The notes: generated by a model not told the origin, from the sequence alone. A stretch of 64,000 nt of DNA from Bacteroidales bacterium (GCA_024398125.1 JAKSJO010000012.1:1-64000), one strand, 5' to 3'. Numbered from the stretch's first letter, positions 9,273 to 18,204 are shown. Numbers and translations: made by a program.

Positions 9273-9398
9273 ATGATTGATTTTGAAAGAGGCAATTTCG
9301 ATGTCGACAATCACCTGGGCCGGATGCTTACCGAACATCCTATGTACGAGCAAAGAAAAAGGGATGACCCGAAGGCCATCCCGATTTCATTTATGTGA
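9273..9398 (+). CDS. Possible 41-residue small protein
   Basis: An ATG at 9273 opens a frame of 41 codons that begins MIDFERGNFDVDNHLGRML and ends with TGA at 9396-9398. The sequence is charged and protein-like. No ribosome-binding site or promoter is clear, and the frame runs through the minus-strand terminator of the SusD gene. I do not recognise it. It may be chance or a remnant. Confidence 0.25.
   Translation: MIDFERGNFDVDNHLGRMLTEHPMYEQRKRDDPKAIPISFM
9353..9382 (-). terminator. Intrinsic terminator after the first SusC/SusD operon
   Basis: On the minus strand GGGATGGCC-TTCG-GGTCATCCC forms a 9-bp stem with a UUCG tetraloop (9361-9382), followed by TTTTTCTT. It lies 22 bp beyond the SusD stop and faces the gdhA terminator. 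Confidence 0.9.
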
Positions 9399-9404
9399 GT
9401 TGGA

Positions 9405-11264
9405 TTACTCCTGGGTAGAATCCCACCATACAGGAATTGACCAAACGTCGAGAGCAGCGTTCCAGCACTTGGTACCGTCGGCCTTCTCAGCTGACATATC
9501 AGCACCAGGAACCTGGTTTCCGATCTCGTGGAGATTTACTACGTTGTAGTTGAGCTCGTGTGAGCACTGCTGCCAACGACGTGGCTGCTTGCCCATTGGA
9601 ACTGCCTGCTGAGCAGCAACGCTCTTGTAGTACTGTGCAGGGACACCGAAGCCGAGGAAAATCTCAGGATTGTAGTCATAACGACGTGCATCATTCCAGA
9701 GCTCTACAGAGAAGTGCATTGCAATTCTCTTCTGGGTCATGATCTTGCCAAGGGTAAGATCACTTGATGAACCGATACCGTTAGCAAGGAAGTTGTCCAT
9801 TGCACTCTGCTCCATAGGAACGAATGAAGGACAATCGAGGAGCGAAGCATCCTCTGCAGTCCACTTCCTGAGCATGACGTTCATCTCGTCCATAGACGCC
9901 TTGATACCAGCCTTGTATGCCTCGTATGCACCAGACTTGTCACCCTTGTTGAAAAGAACCTCAGCCTTGATGAAACAAGCCTCTGAATAGGTGCCGAGGA
10001 AGGTAGGCGATGATACGCGTGAGTAGAATGAACCAGACTCCTTTGATGCGTTGGTGCCGTTTCTTCTGTAGAGAAGGTCAACATTGGCAGCATAGCCCTT
10101 TGAAGAGCTGGTACACTCAACATAGAGGGTATCTCCGAGACGATCAGGGTTTGATGAGTCGATGTACCAGTGGTTTGTTGCATTGTAGCTTGCACGGAGA
10201 GGACCGCCGTTGAGGTTAGGAGACTTGTCAGAAACCATATCTACACCGATAGATCTTCTCCAGTTGCCGTTCCACTTGAGACCTGCAGGGCTGTTCTCGC
10301 TCTTCTCGGACCATGCCCAAGGAATGATAGCGTCTGCACGTGGGTCCTCAACACCGTATCCAGCGAAGTTCTCAAGGTTGTCAACGAGCATCTTGGTAAC
10401 CATGTAGCCACCGTTCATACCACATACAGAGTAGAGAGGAGAGTAATCTACAGGCTCATCCCAACCGAGTACGTCATGAGTGGTGCTGTTGTTATCGGTA
10501 TGATAGATGACAGCGTCATCATTGATGCTCTGAGGACCTGCTGCGAGAGCAGCGAGGATAGCGTCAGCGTCATACTTTCCGTCAGCATAGCTTCCATTGG
10601 TCTTCTTTGAAAGCTTCACAATCCAGCGAGCCTTGAGAAGGTTGGCGAACTTGATCCACTTCTGGGTATCACCGTTCATCCAGAAATCATCGAGAGCAAG
10701 TGATGGAAGACCGGCAGGCTGGCCCTTCTTGAGGAGTTCGATACCCTCCTCGAGAGACTCCATACAACCAAGCCAGATCTCCTTTCCGGTAGAATACTTA
10801 GGAGTTGCAGACTCACCGCAAGCCTCTGCGTATGGCATCTCACCATAAAGGTCGGTCATAAGCATGTTACCATAAGCCCAGATGATCTTGGCCACACCGG
10901 CGTAGTCGGTAGCGCCAACCTCCATGGCCTTGTTGTACATGTATGAGATATTGTTGGCTGCACCAACAAACCACCACTGATAAGAAGTGGTAGAGACACC
11001 TGACTGTGGAAGCCAGATTGAAGAGTTGAAGTAGGTACCGCCTCCGCTGTAACGGGTCCAGTCACCGATAAGGAAGTTGGTACGCCAGTTAGCAAACTGG
11101 GTTGCGCTGTTGGTATAGAACTCAATGTGCGCAAGACGGGTCTGGAAGGTTGCACTCTCAGAAGATGGGTTCTCTGGATCGGTGTTGACGTCAAGCCACT
11201 CACTACATGAAGACAGAGCAACCAGGCAGAGGGCGCCAGCCAGGATTGACTTTATATTTTTCAT
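9405..11264 (-). CDS. SusD/RagB-type surface lipoprotein (SusD-like_2 family)
   Basis: This is the surface lid that binds nutrient and hands it to its SusC channel. The signal peptide ends in a lipobox with Cys20 (LVALSSCSEWLDV), and the tetratricopeptide-rich fold follows (DVNTDPENPSSESATFQTR resembles the SusD-like_2 branch). At 619 residues it is longer than most of that branch. It lies 19 bp after its SusC partner and is the last gene before the terminator. No glycoside hydrolase, sulfatase or hybrid sensor is beside it, so the substrate is unknown. Some members of this family serve peptide or non-glycan uptake; that is an inference here. Confidence 0.92.
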   Translation of the reverse strand: MKNIKSILAGALCLVALSSCSEWLDVNTDPENPSSESATFQTRLAHIEFYTNSATQFANWRTNFLIGDWTRYSGGGTYFNSSIWLPQSGVSTTSYQWWFVGAANNISYMYNKAMEVGATDYAGVAKIIWAYGNMLMTDLYGEMPYAEACGESATPKYSTGKEIWLGCMESLEEGIELLKKGQPAGLPSLALDDFWMNGDTQKWIKFANLLKARWIVKLSKKTNGSYADGKYDADAILAALAAGPQSINDDAVIYHTDNNSTTHDVLGWDEPVDYSPLYSVCGMNGGYMVTKMLVDNLENFAGYGVEDPRADAIIPWAWSEKSENSPAGLKWNGNWRRSIGVDMVSDKSPNLNGGPLRASYNATNHWYIDSSNPDRLGDTLYVECTSSSKGYAANVDLLYRRNGTNASKESGSFYSRVSSPTFLGTYSEACFIKAEVLFNKGDKSGAYEAYKAGIKASMDEMNVMLRKWTAEDASLLDCPSFVPMEQSAMDNFLANGIGSSSDLTLGKIMTQKRIAMHFSVELWNDARRYDYNPEIFLGFGVPAQYYKSVAAQQAVPMGKQPRRWQQCSHELNYNVVNLHEIGNQVPGADMSAEKADGTKCWNAALDVWSIPVWWDSTQE

Positions 11265-11283
11265 GATGATTTTCCTTTAAAGA

Positions 11284-14200
11284 TTAGAAAGTCAGGTTGA
11301 GACCGAAGGTAACACCGGATGTTGCAGGAACACCGCAGTAGTCGAAGCCGACTGATGATGAACCACCGACACCTGCACCTGCTGCAGCAACCTCAGGATC
11401 TCCCTCATAGTTGGTGAAGAGGAGAAGGTTGTTTGCAGACATAGAAACAGTAGCACGCTTGATGCAGCCGGTTCTCTCCATCCACTTTGCAGGGAGCTGG
11501 TAGTTCACGCCGAGTGAGCGGAGACGGAAGAGGTTCACATTGGTGATGTAGTTTGCTGAATGCTGGGTGTAGTAACCGGTATAGTAGTTCTTGATGATGT
11601 TGTAACCACTCATCTCCTTGCCGTTGAATTCGTAGTTCTCACCAGCCTTCCAGGTGTATGAAACAGGCTCGCCTGCCTCGTTCACACCGGAAATGGTAAG
11701 AGGCTCGTTACGCCACTTTGCAGAAGCTGCACTGGTACCGGCAGCATCCATGGCGTATCTTGTACCGTTTACAACGTCAGCACCGAAGCTGAACTCCCAA
11801 AGCATGTTGAATGAGAGATTCTTCCAGGTGAAGTTGTTGTTGAAACCACCGTTCATCTTAGCCTCACGGTTACCAACCTCTGAGAGGGTGGTGGTGTAGG
11901 TAGGCATGCCGTTCTTGTCGAGAACGAGCTTGCCATCCTCATTGTAGATCCACTCGGTACCTGCGATACCCATGAAATGACCGCCGTTGTAAGAAGCAGC
12001 CTTCATGCCTGCATACTGAACATCGGTAACGTACATAACGTCGGTTCCGGTTGGAAGGCCGTCAAGAGTACCGCGGTTGCCTGCGAGGTTGAGGGTAGCG
12101 TCCCATGTGAAGTTTCTGGTCTCGATAGGAGTACCGCTGATAGAAAGCTCCTGACCCTTGTTGTATACATTACCCGCGTTGATAGAGCAGAAGATGTAAC
12201 CGGTAGACTGAGGTCCACGAGGTGAAAGGATCTGGTTGTATGAATCGTTGGTGTAGTAAGCGTAGTCAATGTGGAGACGTCCACCCCAGAAGCCGAGCTC
12301 GATACCGATTTCGGTAGACTTGGTCATCTCAGGCTTGAGGTATGGGTTACCACGGGTCCAGCTGTTACCTACACCGATGACATCACCGATATATGTTCCT
12401 ACTGGCCAGAGAGCGGTGTTGGTCTCGTATGCGCCTGTGTCCTTACCTACCTTTGCCCATGATGCACGGATCTTACCGAATGAAAGGATATCATTCTTTG
12501 GAAGGAGTTCGGTGAATACGAATGAACCGCTGACTGATGGATAGAAGTATGAACGGTTCTCTACAGGAAGGGTAGAGGTCCAGTCATTACGTCCGGTAAC
12601 GGTGAGGAAGAGCATGTTCTTCCAAGCTGCGCGAGCCTCGCCGAATACACCGACAAGTCTCTTCTGTGATGAGCCGTGAGAGAACTGCTTGTTGTTGTTG
12701 GTTGCGTTTGCGTAAGAGAAGAACTCAGGAACTGAGAAGTTGTAAGCCATCATGTAGATGCTCTCGCTGCTGGTATCATCGGTCTGTGCACCGAGGAGTG
12801 CGCCAAGCTCGAAGTCGCCGAACTTCTTGTTCATGTTTGAGGTGATGTTGTGTGAGAGGTACTGATAGCTGCGTGAGTTGTCAGACATCATACCGTTCTG
12901 CCATACCTGCTTGAGAACTGAGTTTGCAGCCATGCGGTTGCGGTTTACCTGATCGTAGGTATCGATACCGAGACGATAGGTGATGTTCCACCAGTCGGTG
13001 AGCTGCGCGTTGACGGTGAGGGCACCGGTGAAACGGTTGGTCTGGTCGCTGAGAGCGTCCTTGTTGATGATCCAGTAAGGGTTCTCCTTCTCATCCCATG
13101 GGTCGAGACGGTCGCCGAACATGCGGAAACGTGTACCATCTGCATTGAGGTAGTGGGTCATGTCGTCGAATGGAGACCATGTGTAAGCTGCGCCGAGGGC
13201 ACCGTTACCTGATGAACCATAAAGACCGCCAGAGGTGAGGGTCTTGTCGGTATGTGCCTGTGAGTATGCAACGTTTGCACCTACGGTGAAGATCTTGCCG
13301 ATCTTCTGCTCGCCGTTGAAACGCATGGTGTACTTGGTGTAACCGGTTCCTGGAACGACACCGTCCTGGTCGTAAAGTGAGCCAGAGAGGTAGAAGTTGC
13401 TGGTCTTGGTACCGCCTGCCACGCTTACGCTCTCGTCGAGGATGATACCTGTCTGGAAGAAGTTGGCGAGGTTGTCATAAGTCTTTGCATTTGACTTCTC
13501 ACCCCAAGAGGTGTAAGCGAAGTCGTTGAATGCAGTGCTGTGGCCGCCACCTGCAGGATAGAGCTCCTCGATGTAACCACGGGTGTACTGATTCTGGAAC
13601 TCAGGAAGAGTGCTTACCCATGAAGATGAAACCTTTGAGTTGAAGTTGACCTCGACTGAACCATCCTTACCCTTCTTGGTGTTGATGATGATGACACCGT
13701 TCGCAGCGCGTGAACCATAAAGTGCAGAAGCTGCAGGTCCCTTGAGGACTGACATGGACTCGATATCCTCAGGGTTGATATCCATCAAACGGTTTGAAGT
13801 GGTGGTTGCGGCACGTGAAGTACCGTCGAAGCCGGAATTACCTACGAGGTTTGAAGAGTTATCGTAGATGATACCGTCGACAACGAAGAGAGGCTGGCTG
13901 TCCTTGCCCTCTGAACCAGAGGTAGCACCACGAAGGATGATCTGGGCACCAGAACCAGCGGCACCACCGGCCTGGGTGATGTTCACACCGGCAACCTTAC
14001 CTGAAAGAGAAGAGATAGGGTTAGCGCTCTTGTTTCTCATGAGCTCGGAAGAGTTGACCTCCTCCATTGCGTAACCGAGCGACTTCTTCTCCTTCTTGAT
14101 ACCGAGTGCAGTTACGACTGCCTGATCGAGAAGCTCGCTGTCGTCTTCCATGACGATTGCGAGAGGAGTACCATTCCATACGGCTTCAACATCCTTGTAG

Positions 14201-14475
14201 CCGATGCAAGAGAATACGAGTGTAGCACCATTGGAAACACCCGCAAGATTGAAGGAACCGTCCTCAGTGGTGACAGTACCGTTGTTGGTGTTCTTGACAA
14301 CTACACCAGCGCCGAGAATGCCGGCACCGTTAGAGTCGCGAACAACACCAGTAGCTGCACGCTGCTGCTGAGAGACCTGACTTGCAGCCTCGGCGGCAGC
14401 CGGAGCAGCAAATGCCGGACCTGCGAGAAGTCCGAGAGCCAGAATCAAGCTGGCTGTTTTGAGATCCTTAAACAT
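11284..14475 (-). CDS. SusC/RagA-type TonB-linked outer-membrane protein
   Basis: This 1063-residue TonB-dependent channel has a signal peptide, an Ala-rich linker, a carboxypeptidase-regulatory-like domain at about residues 40-110 (TGVVRDSNGAGILGAGVVV), a plug domain (SSLSGKVAGVNITQ, then the SPSxxLRG-like GAQIILRGATSG) and a long beta-barrel ending in NLTF with a terminal Phe. It pairs with the SusD gene downstream. No N-terminal STN signalling domain is seen, so it is probably not controlled by an anti-sigma partner. Its leader is structured and contains a Cys-rich upstream frame. Confidence 0.95.
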   Translation of the reverse strand: MFKDLKTASLILALGLLAGPAFAAPAAAEAASQVSQQQRAATGVVRDSNGAGILGAGVVVKNTNNGTVTTEDGSFNLAGVSNGATLVFSCIGYKDVEAVWNGTPLAIVMEDDSELLDQAVVTALGIKKEKKSLGYAMEEVNSSELMRNKSANPISSLSGKVAGVNITQAGGAAGSGAQIILRGATSGSEGKDSQPLFVVDGIIYDNSSNLVGNSGFDGTSRAATTTSNRLMDINPEDIESMSVLKGPAASALYGSRAANGVIIINTKKGKDGSVEVNFNSKVSSSWVSTLPEFQNQYTRGYIEELYPAGGGHSTAFNDFAYTSWGEKSNAKTYDNLANFFQTGIILDESVSVAGGTKTSNFYLSGSLYDQDGVVPGTGYTKYTMRFNGEQKIGKIFTVGANVAYSQAHTDKTLTSGGLYGSSGNGALGAAYTWSPFDDMTHYLNADGTRFRMFGDRLDPWDEKENPYWIINKDALSDQTNRFTGALTVNAQLTDWWNITYRLGIDTYDQVNRNRMAANSVLKQVWQNGMMSDNSRSYQYLSHNITSNMNKKFGDFELGALLGAQTDDTSSESIYMMAYNFSVPEFFSYANATNNNKQFSHGSSQKRLVGVFGEARAAWKNMLFLTVTGRNDWTSTLPVENRSYFYPSVSGSFVFTELLPKNDILSFGKIRASWAKVGKDTGAYETNTALWPVGTYIGDVIGVGNSWTRGNPYLKPEMTKSTEIGIELGFWGGRLHIDYAYYTNDSYNQILSPRGPQSTGYIFCSINAGNVYNKGQELSISGTPIETRNFTWDATLNLAGNRGTLDGLPTGTDVMYVTDVQYAGMKAASYNGGHFMGIAGTEWIYNEDGKLVLDKNGMPTYTTTLSEVGNREAKMNGGFNNNFTWKNLSFNMLWEFSFGADVVNGTRYAMDAAGTSAASAKWRNEPLTISGVNEAGEPVSYTWKAGENYEFNGKEMSGYNIIKNYYTGYYTQHSANYITNVNLFRLRSLGVNYQLPAKWMERTGCIKRATVSMSANNLLLFTNYEGDPEVAAAGAGVGGSSSVGFDYCGVPATSGVTFGLNLTF

Positions 14476-14527
14476 TGTGTTTGACTTAATATAGTAAATA
14501 ATAAATATTTACGATGAAAACATATGA

Positions 14528-14560
14528 GTGTCTGGTACCCATCCGGGCACAACAAGACAC
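14528..14560 (-). promoter_or_regulatory. Hairpin in the leader of the first SusC gene
   Basis: GTGTCT and AGACAC (outer arms 14528-14533 and 14555-14560) enclose a second stem GTGCCC-GGAT-GGGTAC. It lies in the predicted 5' leader, about 17 nt from the inferred transcription start. No U-tract follows, so it is not a terminator; it could affect mRNA stability or translation. Confidence 0.45.
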
Positions 14561-14581
14561 AATAACACATATTACAATTGG

Positions 14582-14589
14582 CAAATATA
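14582..14589 (-). promoter_or_regulatory. -7 box of the first SusC/SusD operon
   Basis: The minus strand reads TATATTTG, matching TAnnTTTG. Transcription would start near 14577, leaving a leader of about 100 nt. No good -33 TTG is seen, so an activator may be needed. Confidence 0.5.
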
Positions 14590-14793
14590 ATGTAATTCAT
14601 TCATACTTATATCATTCTGCCGCCGAAAAATGGCCTTTGTAAAAAATTTTCAAATGAAAACCGTTATCATTTCCTTTGTTTCGGGCTGGATTTATTATCC
14701 ACGGGCGGCTGAAAGTAACACTCTTTAACCTGTCTCGCATAAAATGGCTCTATCCTGTCATTTTTCAAGTTTTTAAGAATTTTTAACAACCTC

Positions 14794-14823
14794 TTGCATC
14801 TACGATTTCTTTCACTACATTTG
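14794..14823 (+). promoter_or_regulatory. Promoter of the second SusC/SusD operon
   Basis: TTG at 14794-14796, exactly 19 bp, then TACATTTG at 14816-14823: a near-consensus Bacteroidota promoter. Transcription would begin near 14829, about 210 nt upstream of the susC start codon. A strong constitutive promoter followed by a terminator suggests control after initiation. Confidence 0.8.
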
Positions 14824-14844
14824 TTGCGAACACATCATTCCCCA

Positions 14845-14901
14845 ATGATTCAGTCACAGAAAAATAACCGCGCCAAGCGCGCCGCCAAGCGACTTTTATA
14901 A
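14845..14901 (+). CDS. Candidate Arg/Lys-rich leader peptide
   Basis: This 18-codon frame encodes MIQSQKNNRAKRAAKRLL and stops with TAA at 14899-14901. It starts about 16 nt after the predicted transcription start. Three Arg and two Lys codons are packed into residues 9-16. Its position, between a promoter and an antiterminator/terminator pair, matches leader peptides that sense charged tRNA. No homologue is recalled. A ribosome paused on the basic codons would free the antiterminator strand; one that reaches the stop would cover it. Confidence 0.5.
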   Translation: MIQSQKNNRAKRAAKRLL

Positions 14902-14950
14902 AGGCTGCTTTGTGACTGTGTATAGTAGATAATTACAACCGGAATATACA

Positions 14951-14983
14951 GAAGCAGCCCAGAAACGGGTTGCTTCTTTTTTT
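14951..14983 (+). terminator. Intrinsic terminator inside the SusC leader
   Basis: GAAGCAGCCC-AGAAAC-GGGTTGCTTC gives a 10-bp stem with one G-U pair, followed by TTTTTTT (14977-14983). It lies 55 bp before the susC start codon on the same strand, with no full-length gene between it and the promoter. It would therefore stop most transcripts unless bypassed. Confidence 0.88.
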
Positions 14984-15038
14984 GTCAGGCCGGGACGGCC
15001 GGCAACCATACGACAACATTTTTATAAAACGAACTTAT

Positions 15039-18000
15039 ATGAAAAGACTGTTCTCATTGATCGCATTGGTGTGCATGTGCTGCACAGCCTTTGCACAAAA
15101 CAGGGTAACGGGCAAGATTTCCTCCTCCGAAGACGGAGCAGGCATCCCTTACGCTGACGTCATGGTCAAAGGCACCATGAACGGCAGCTCCGCCGATGCC
15201 AACGGAAACTACTCGATCAGCGACGTGCCAAACGGCGCAGTCCTCCTGTTCTCATCAATCGGTTACAAGGACCAGGAAATCGCCGTTGACGGCCGTTCTG
15301 TCATCAACGTGACCCTCCAGGCCGCAACCGAATCCCTCGATGAAGGTATCGTTGTCGCTTACGGCACTGTCCGCAAGGGCACATATACCGGCGCGGCGAG
15401 CGTTGTCGGCAAAGATGACATCAAGGACCTTCCTTCAGTATCCTTCGAGGCTGCCCTCAACGGAAAGGTCGCAGGTCTCCAGATGACCCAGACCTCGGGC
15501 CAGGCCGGTTCGGCTCCTTCCATCCGCATCCGTGGTATCGGCTCGATGAACGCATCGAATGAGCCTCTGTACGTCATCGACGGCGTTCCTGCCAATTCCG
15601 GCGACATGGGCCAGATGAGTTCGTACACCTACTCGACCAACAATGCGATGAGCCTCCTCAACCCATCCGACATCGAGTCCATCACCGTTCTCAAGGACGC
15701 AGCGGCTTCCGCACTGTACGGTTCTCGTGCAGCCAACGGCGTCATCCTCGTGACCACCAAGCGCGGTCGTGAGGGCCGCCCTGTTGTTACACTCAAAACC
15801 TCTGTCGGCATCACCCCTTCATGGGCAGTCGACAACTACGAGCCTGCCGGTGTCCAGGAGAACGTGAACATGCTTTACATGGTCCTCCACGACTATCGTA
15901 CATCATCAGGCAGGACAGAGGAAGCTGCCAGCGAGTACGCCATCGGTCAGCTCAACAACCGCTGGAACCGCTTCGGCTACGACCTCAGCGTAAACGGTCC
16001 CGGCGTATATGAGAACGTGATCATCAAAGACCGCACTGACGGAAAGATCGTCCGCAACGGAGACTTCTTCGACTGGGACGACGCATACTTCCGCACTGCG
16101 GTTTACCAGACATACGACCTCGGCATCAGCGGAGGAACCGGCAACACCAGCTACTACACATCGCTCGCCTACACCAAGGAACAGGGCCGTGTCTACACAA
16201 ACGACTTCGACCGTATCTCAGGCCGCGTCAACCTCAACACAAAGGTCGGCAACCGTCTTTCCCTGAAGACCAACCTCAGTCTCGCAAGCACCGGACGCAG
16301 CGGCTACAACGACACCCGCAGCACCGCCAGCAACTATTTCATGCAGACCCGCAACCTTCTCTGGGGTCTCTACTGGCCGGATGACTACAAGACCGGCGAG
16401 CCTTGGACCGACAGATACCAGAGCCTTGCCCAGAACCTTCTCTACTACAACGACCTCTGGGAGAATACTTCAAAGACAGTCAAGATCTCGGCAAGCGAGA
16501 CTGCCACATTCAAGCTCACAGAATGGCTGAACCTCAGTTCACTCTTCTCATACGACCTTTCGAACACCCGTGACCATATCTGGTATAGTGCAGAGCATTT
16601 CAACGGCTCATCGGTTAACGGATCCGTTGATGAGATGAACACCAACACCAGCAAGGTTCTCTCTTCTACCACGATGAACATCAACAAGAGCTTCGGAGAT
16701 CACACCATCGGCGGCCTCCTCGGCTTCGAGGCAGAAAGAAACAATACCGACTTCATGCGCGCATCAGGCGAGGATCTCCCTGTAACCACCCTCCAGACCG
16801 TAAGCACCGCAGGTATCCTCGATGCAAACGCATACAGCTGGGGCAACGCGATGATGTCGATACTCTCAAGACTTGAGTACAATTACGCAGACAGGTACTA
16901 CCTCAGCGGATCATACCGCCGCGATGGTTCATCAAAGCTCGGTCCAAACACCCGTTGGGGCAACTTCTGGTCGGTAGCCGGCAGCTGGCGCATCAGCCAG
17001 GAGGCTTTCATGGCAGACCAGGACGTAATCAGCAACCTCAAGCTCCGTGCTTCCTACGGTGTCAACGGTACCCTCCCAACCAACAACTACGGATGGCGTT
17101 CGCTCACCGGCTATGGTAACAAGTACATGAGCTCACCTGGCGGATCGCTCAGCAATGCCGCTGATGCAGACCTCTCATGGGAGACCAGCTACACCTCGAA
17201 CCTCGCCCTCGAGTTCGGCCTGCTCAACGAGCGCATCACCGGTACCGTCGAGTACTTCAACCGTGACTCACGCGACCTTCTCCAGGACGTTCCGATCTCT
17301 ACCATCACCGGCTTCTCTTCAACCCTCCAGAACGTGGGTGAAATCAACAACCACGGCTGGGAGATCGAACTTGCTGCAGACATTATCCGCAACCGCGACC
17401 TGACCTGGAGCATCGGTGCCAACGCTTCCCTCCTCAAGTCAAGAGTAACCAAGCTCTACGACGGCCAGGACATCATCTGGAGCGATCCTACCGGTGACGA
17501 CGACCGCGCAGACTTCATCTATCGCGAAGGCGAGTCCACCCTTGCTTTCTACGGCTATGAGTGGGCAGGCGTAAACCCTGAGAACGGTGCCCAGTGGTAC
17601 TATTCTAACAACGACCAGGCTGACGACACCCTCAACGGACGCAACGTGGTATATGATTTCAACGACGCAGACAGAATCGTTCTCGGAAGCGCTACCCCTA
17701 AGGTATACGGCGGTATCAACACAAACCTCGACTGGAAGGGTTTCAGCCTCGGCCTCAACTTCGCGTACAAGATCGGCGGATATCTCTATGACGGCGCCGA
17801 AAAGGACGTTGCCGACGACGGCTACTACTGGAACCGTATCCGCAGCAAGTACTACTATGACAACATGTGGACCGAGAGCAACAAGAGCGGCACCCAGCCA
17901 AAACTTCGCGGTACCGACCTCGAGGATGCGATGCAGGCTTCATCACGTCACATGTACAATGCATCCTTCCTCCGCCTCAAGACCGTCAGCCTGGGCTACT

Positions 18001-18185
18001 CCATCCCTCGCGAGCTTGTAAGCAAGGTCGGTCTCACGGGCGCGCGCGTATATTTCAATGGAAGCAATCTTCTTACCTTGAGCAAATACAAGATTGCCGA
18101 TCCGGAAGTCAACGAATACGGAACCCGTGGATGGGAAACTCCTATCGGCAAGACCTACACCTTCGGTATCGAGTTGAACTTCTAA
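15039..18185 (+). CDS. SusC/RagA-type TonB-linked outer-membrane protein
   Basis: This second SusC channel has 1048 residues. The start at 15039 begins a proper signal peptide (MKRLFSLIALVCMCCTAFAQ); upstream in-frame codons read through the leader terminator and are unlikely to be used. After the signal come the regulatory-like domain (VTGKISSSEDGAGIPYADV), the plug with SIRIRGIGSMNASNEPLYVI and DAAASALYGSRAANGVILV, and the barrel ending FGIELNF. No STN domain is present. It is followed by its SusD partner after 19 bp and preceded by the candidate attenuator. Substrate is unknown; the lack of glycan-degrading neighbours leaves peptide uptake, as for RagA, a reasonable guess. Confidence 0.95.
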   Translation: MKRLFSLIALVCMCCTAFAQNRVTGKISSSEDGAGIPYADVMVKGTMNGSSADANGNYSISDVPNGAVLLFSSIGYKDQEIAVDGRSVINVTLQAATESLDEGIVVAYGTVRKGTYTGAASVVGKDDIKDLPSVSFEAALNGKVAGLQMTQTSGQAGSAPSIRIRGIGSMNASNEPLYVIDGVPANSGDMGQMSSYTYSTNNAMSLLNPSDIESITVLKDAAASALYGSRAANGVILVTTKRGREGRPVVTLKTSVGITPSWAVDNYEPAGVQENVNMLYMVLHDYRTSSGRTEEAASEYAIGQLNNRWNRFGYDLSVNGPGVYENVIIKDRTDGKIVRNGDFFDWDDAYFRTAVYQTYDLGISGGTGNTSYYTSLAYTKEQGRVYTNDFDRISGRVNLNTKVGNRLSLKTNLSLASTGRSGYNDTRSTASNYFMQTRNLLWGLYWPDDYKTGEPWTDRYQSLAQNLLYYNDLWENTSKTVKISASETATFKLTEWLNLSSLFSYDLSNTRDHIWYSAEHFNGSSVNGSVDEMNTNTSKVLSSTTMNINKSFGDHTIGGLLGFEAERNNTDFMRASGEDLPVTTLQTVSTAGILDANAYSWGNAMMSILSRLEYNYADRYYLSGSYRRDGSSKLGPNTRWGNFWSVAGSWRISQEAFMADQDVISNLKLRASYGVNGTLPTNNYGWRSLTGYGNKYMSSPGGSLSNAADADLSWETSYTSNLALEFGLLNERITGTVEYFNRDSRDLLQDVPISTITGFSSTLQNVGEINNHGWEIELAADIIRNRDLTWSIGANASLLKSRVTKLYDGQDIIWSDPTGDDDRADFIYREGESTLAFYGYEWAGVNPENGAQWYYSNNDQADDTLNGRNVVYDFNDADRIVLGSATPKVYGGINTNLDWKGFSLGLNFAYKIGGYLYDGAEKDVADDGYYWNRIRSKYYYDNMWTESNKSGTQPKLRGTDLEDAMQASSRHMYNASFLRLKTVSLGYSIPRELVSKVGLTGARVYFNGSNLLTLSKYKIADPEVNEYGTRGWETPIGKTYTFGIELNF

Positions 18186-18204
18186 ATGATGGAGGAATAG
18201 AAAA

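Larger units (their letters stand above)
14829..14983 (+). promoter_or_regulatory. Candidate transcription attenuator upstream of SusC
   Basis: The leader can fold in mutually exclusive ways. CAGTCACA (14851-14858) pairs perfectly with TGTGACTG (14911-14918). GGCTGCTT (14903-14910) is the exact complement of AAGCAGCC (14952-14959), which is also the 5' arm of the terminator. A short frame (14845-14901) rich in Arg and Lys codons covers the first segment, and its stop codon lies next to the antiterminator segment. A small hairpin ATCATT-CCCC-AATGAT (14834-14849) covers the leader-peptide ATG. This is the logic of ribosome-mediated attenuation. A riboswitch or a free-standing terminated small RNA are alternatives. 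Confidence 0.55.
14476..15038. promoter_or_regulatory. 563-bp divergent control region between two SusC genes
   Basis: This is the largest gene-free stretch of the window. From left to right it holds the leader and -7 box of the minus-strand SusC (14476-14589), about 200 bp of AT-rich sequence with no clear feature, and the promoter, leader peptide and terminator of the plus-strand SusC (14794-14983). A last 55-bp segment leads to the ATG at 15039. Confidence 0.7.

Noticed and set aside
14970..15038. A longer N-terminus for the second SusC
   Set aside because: It would start inside the terminator stem and put 23 residues before a complete signal peptide.
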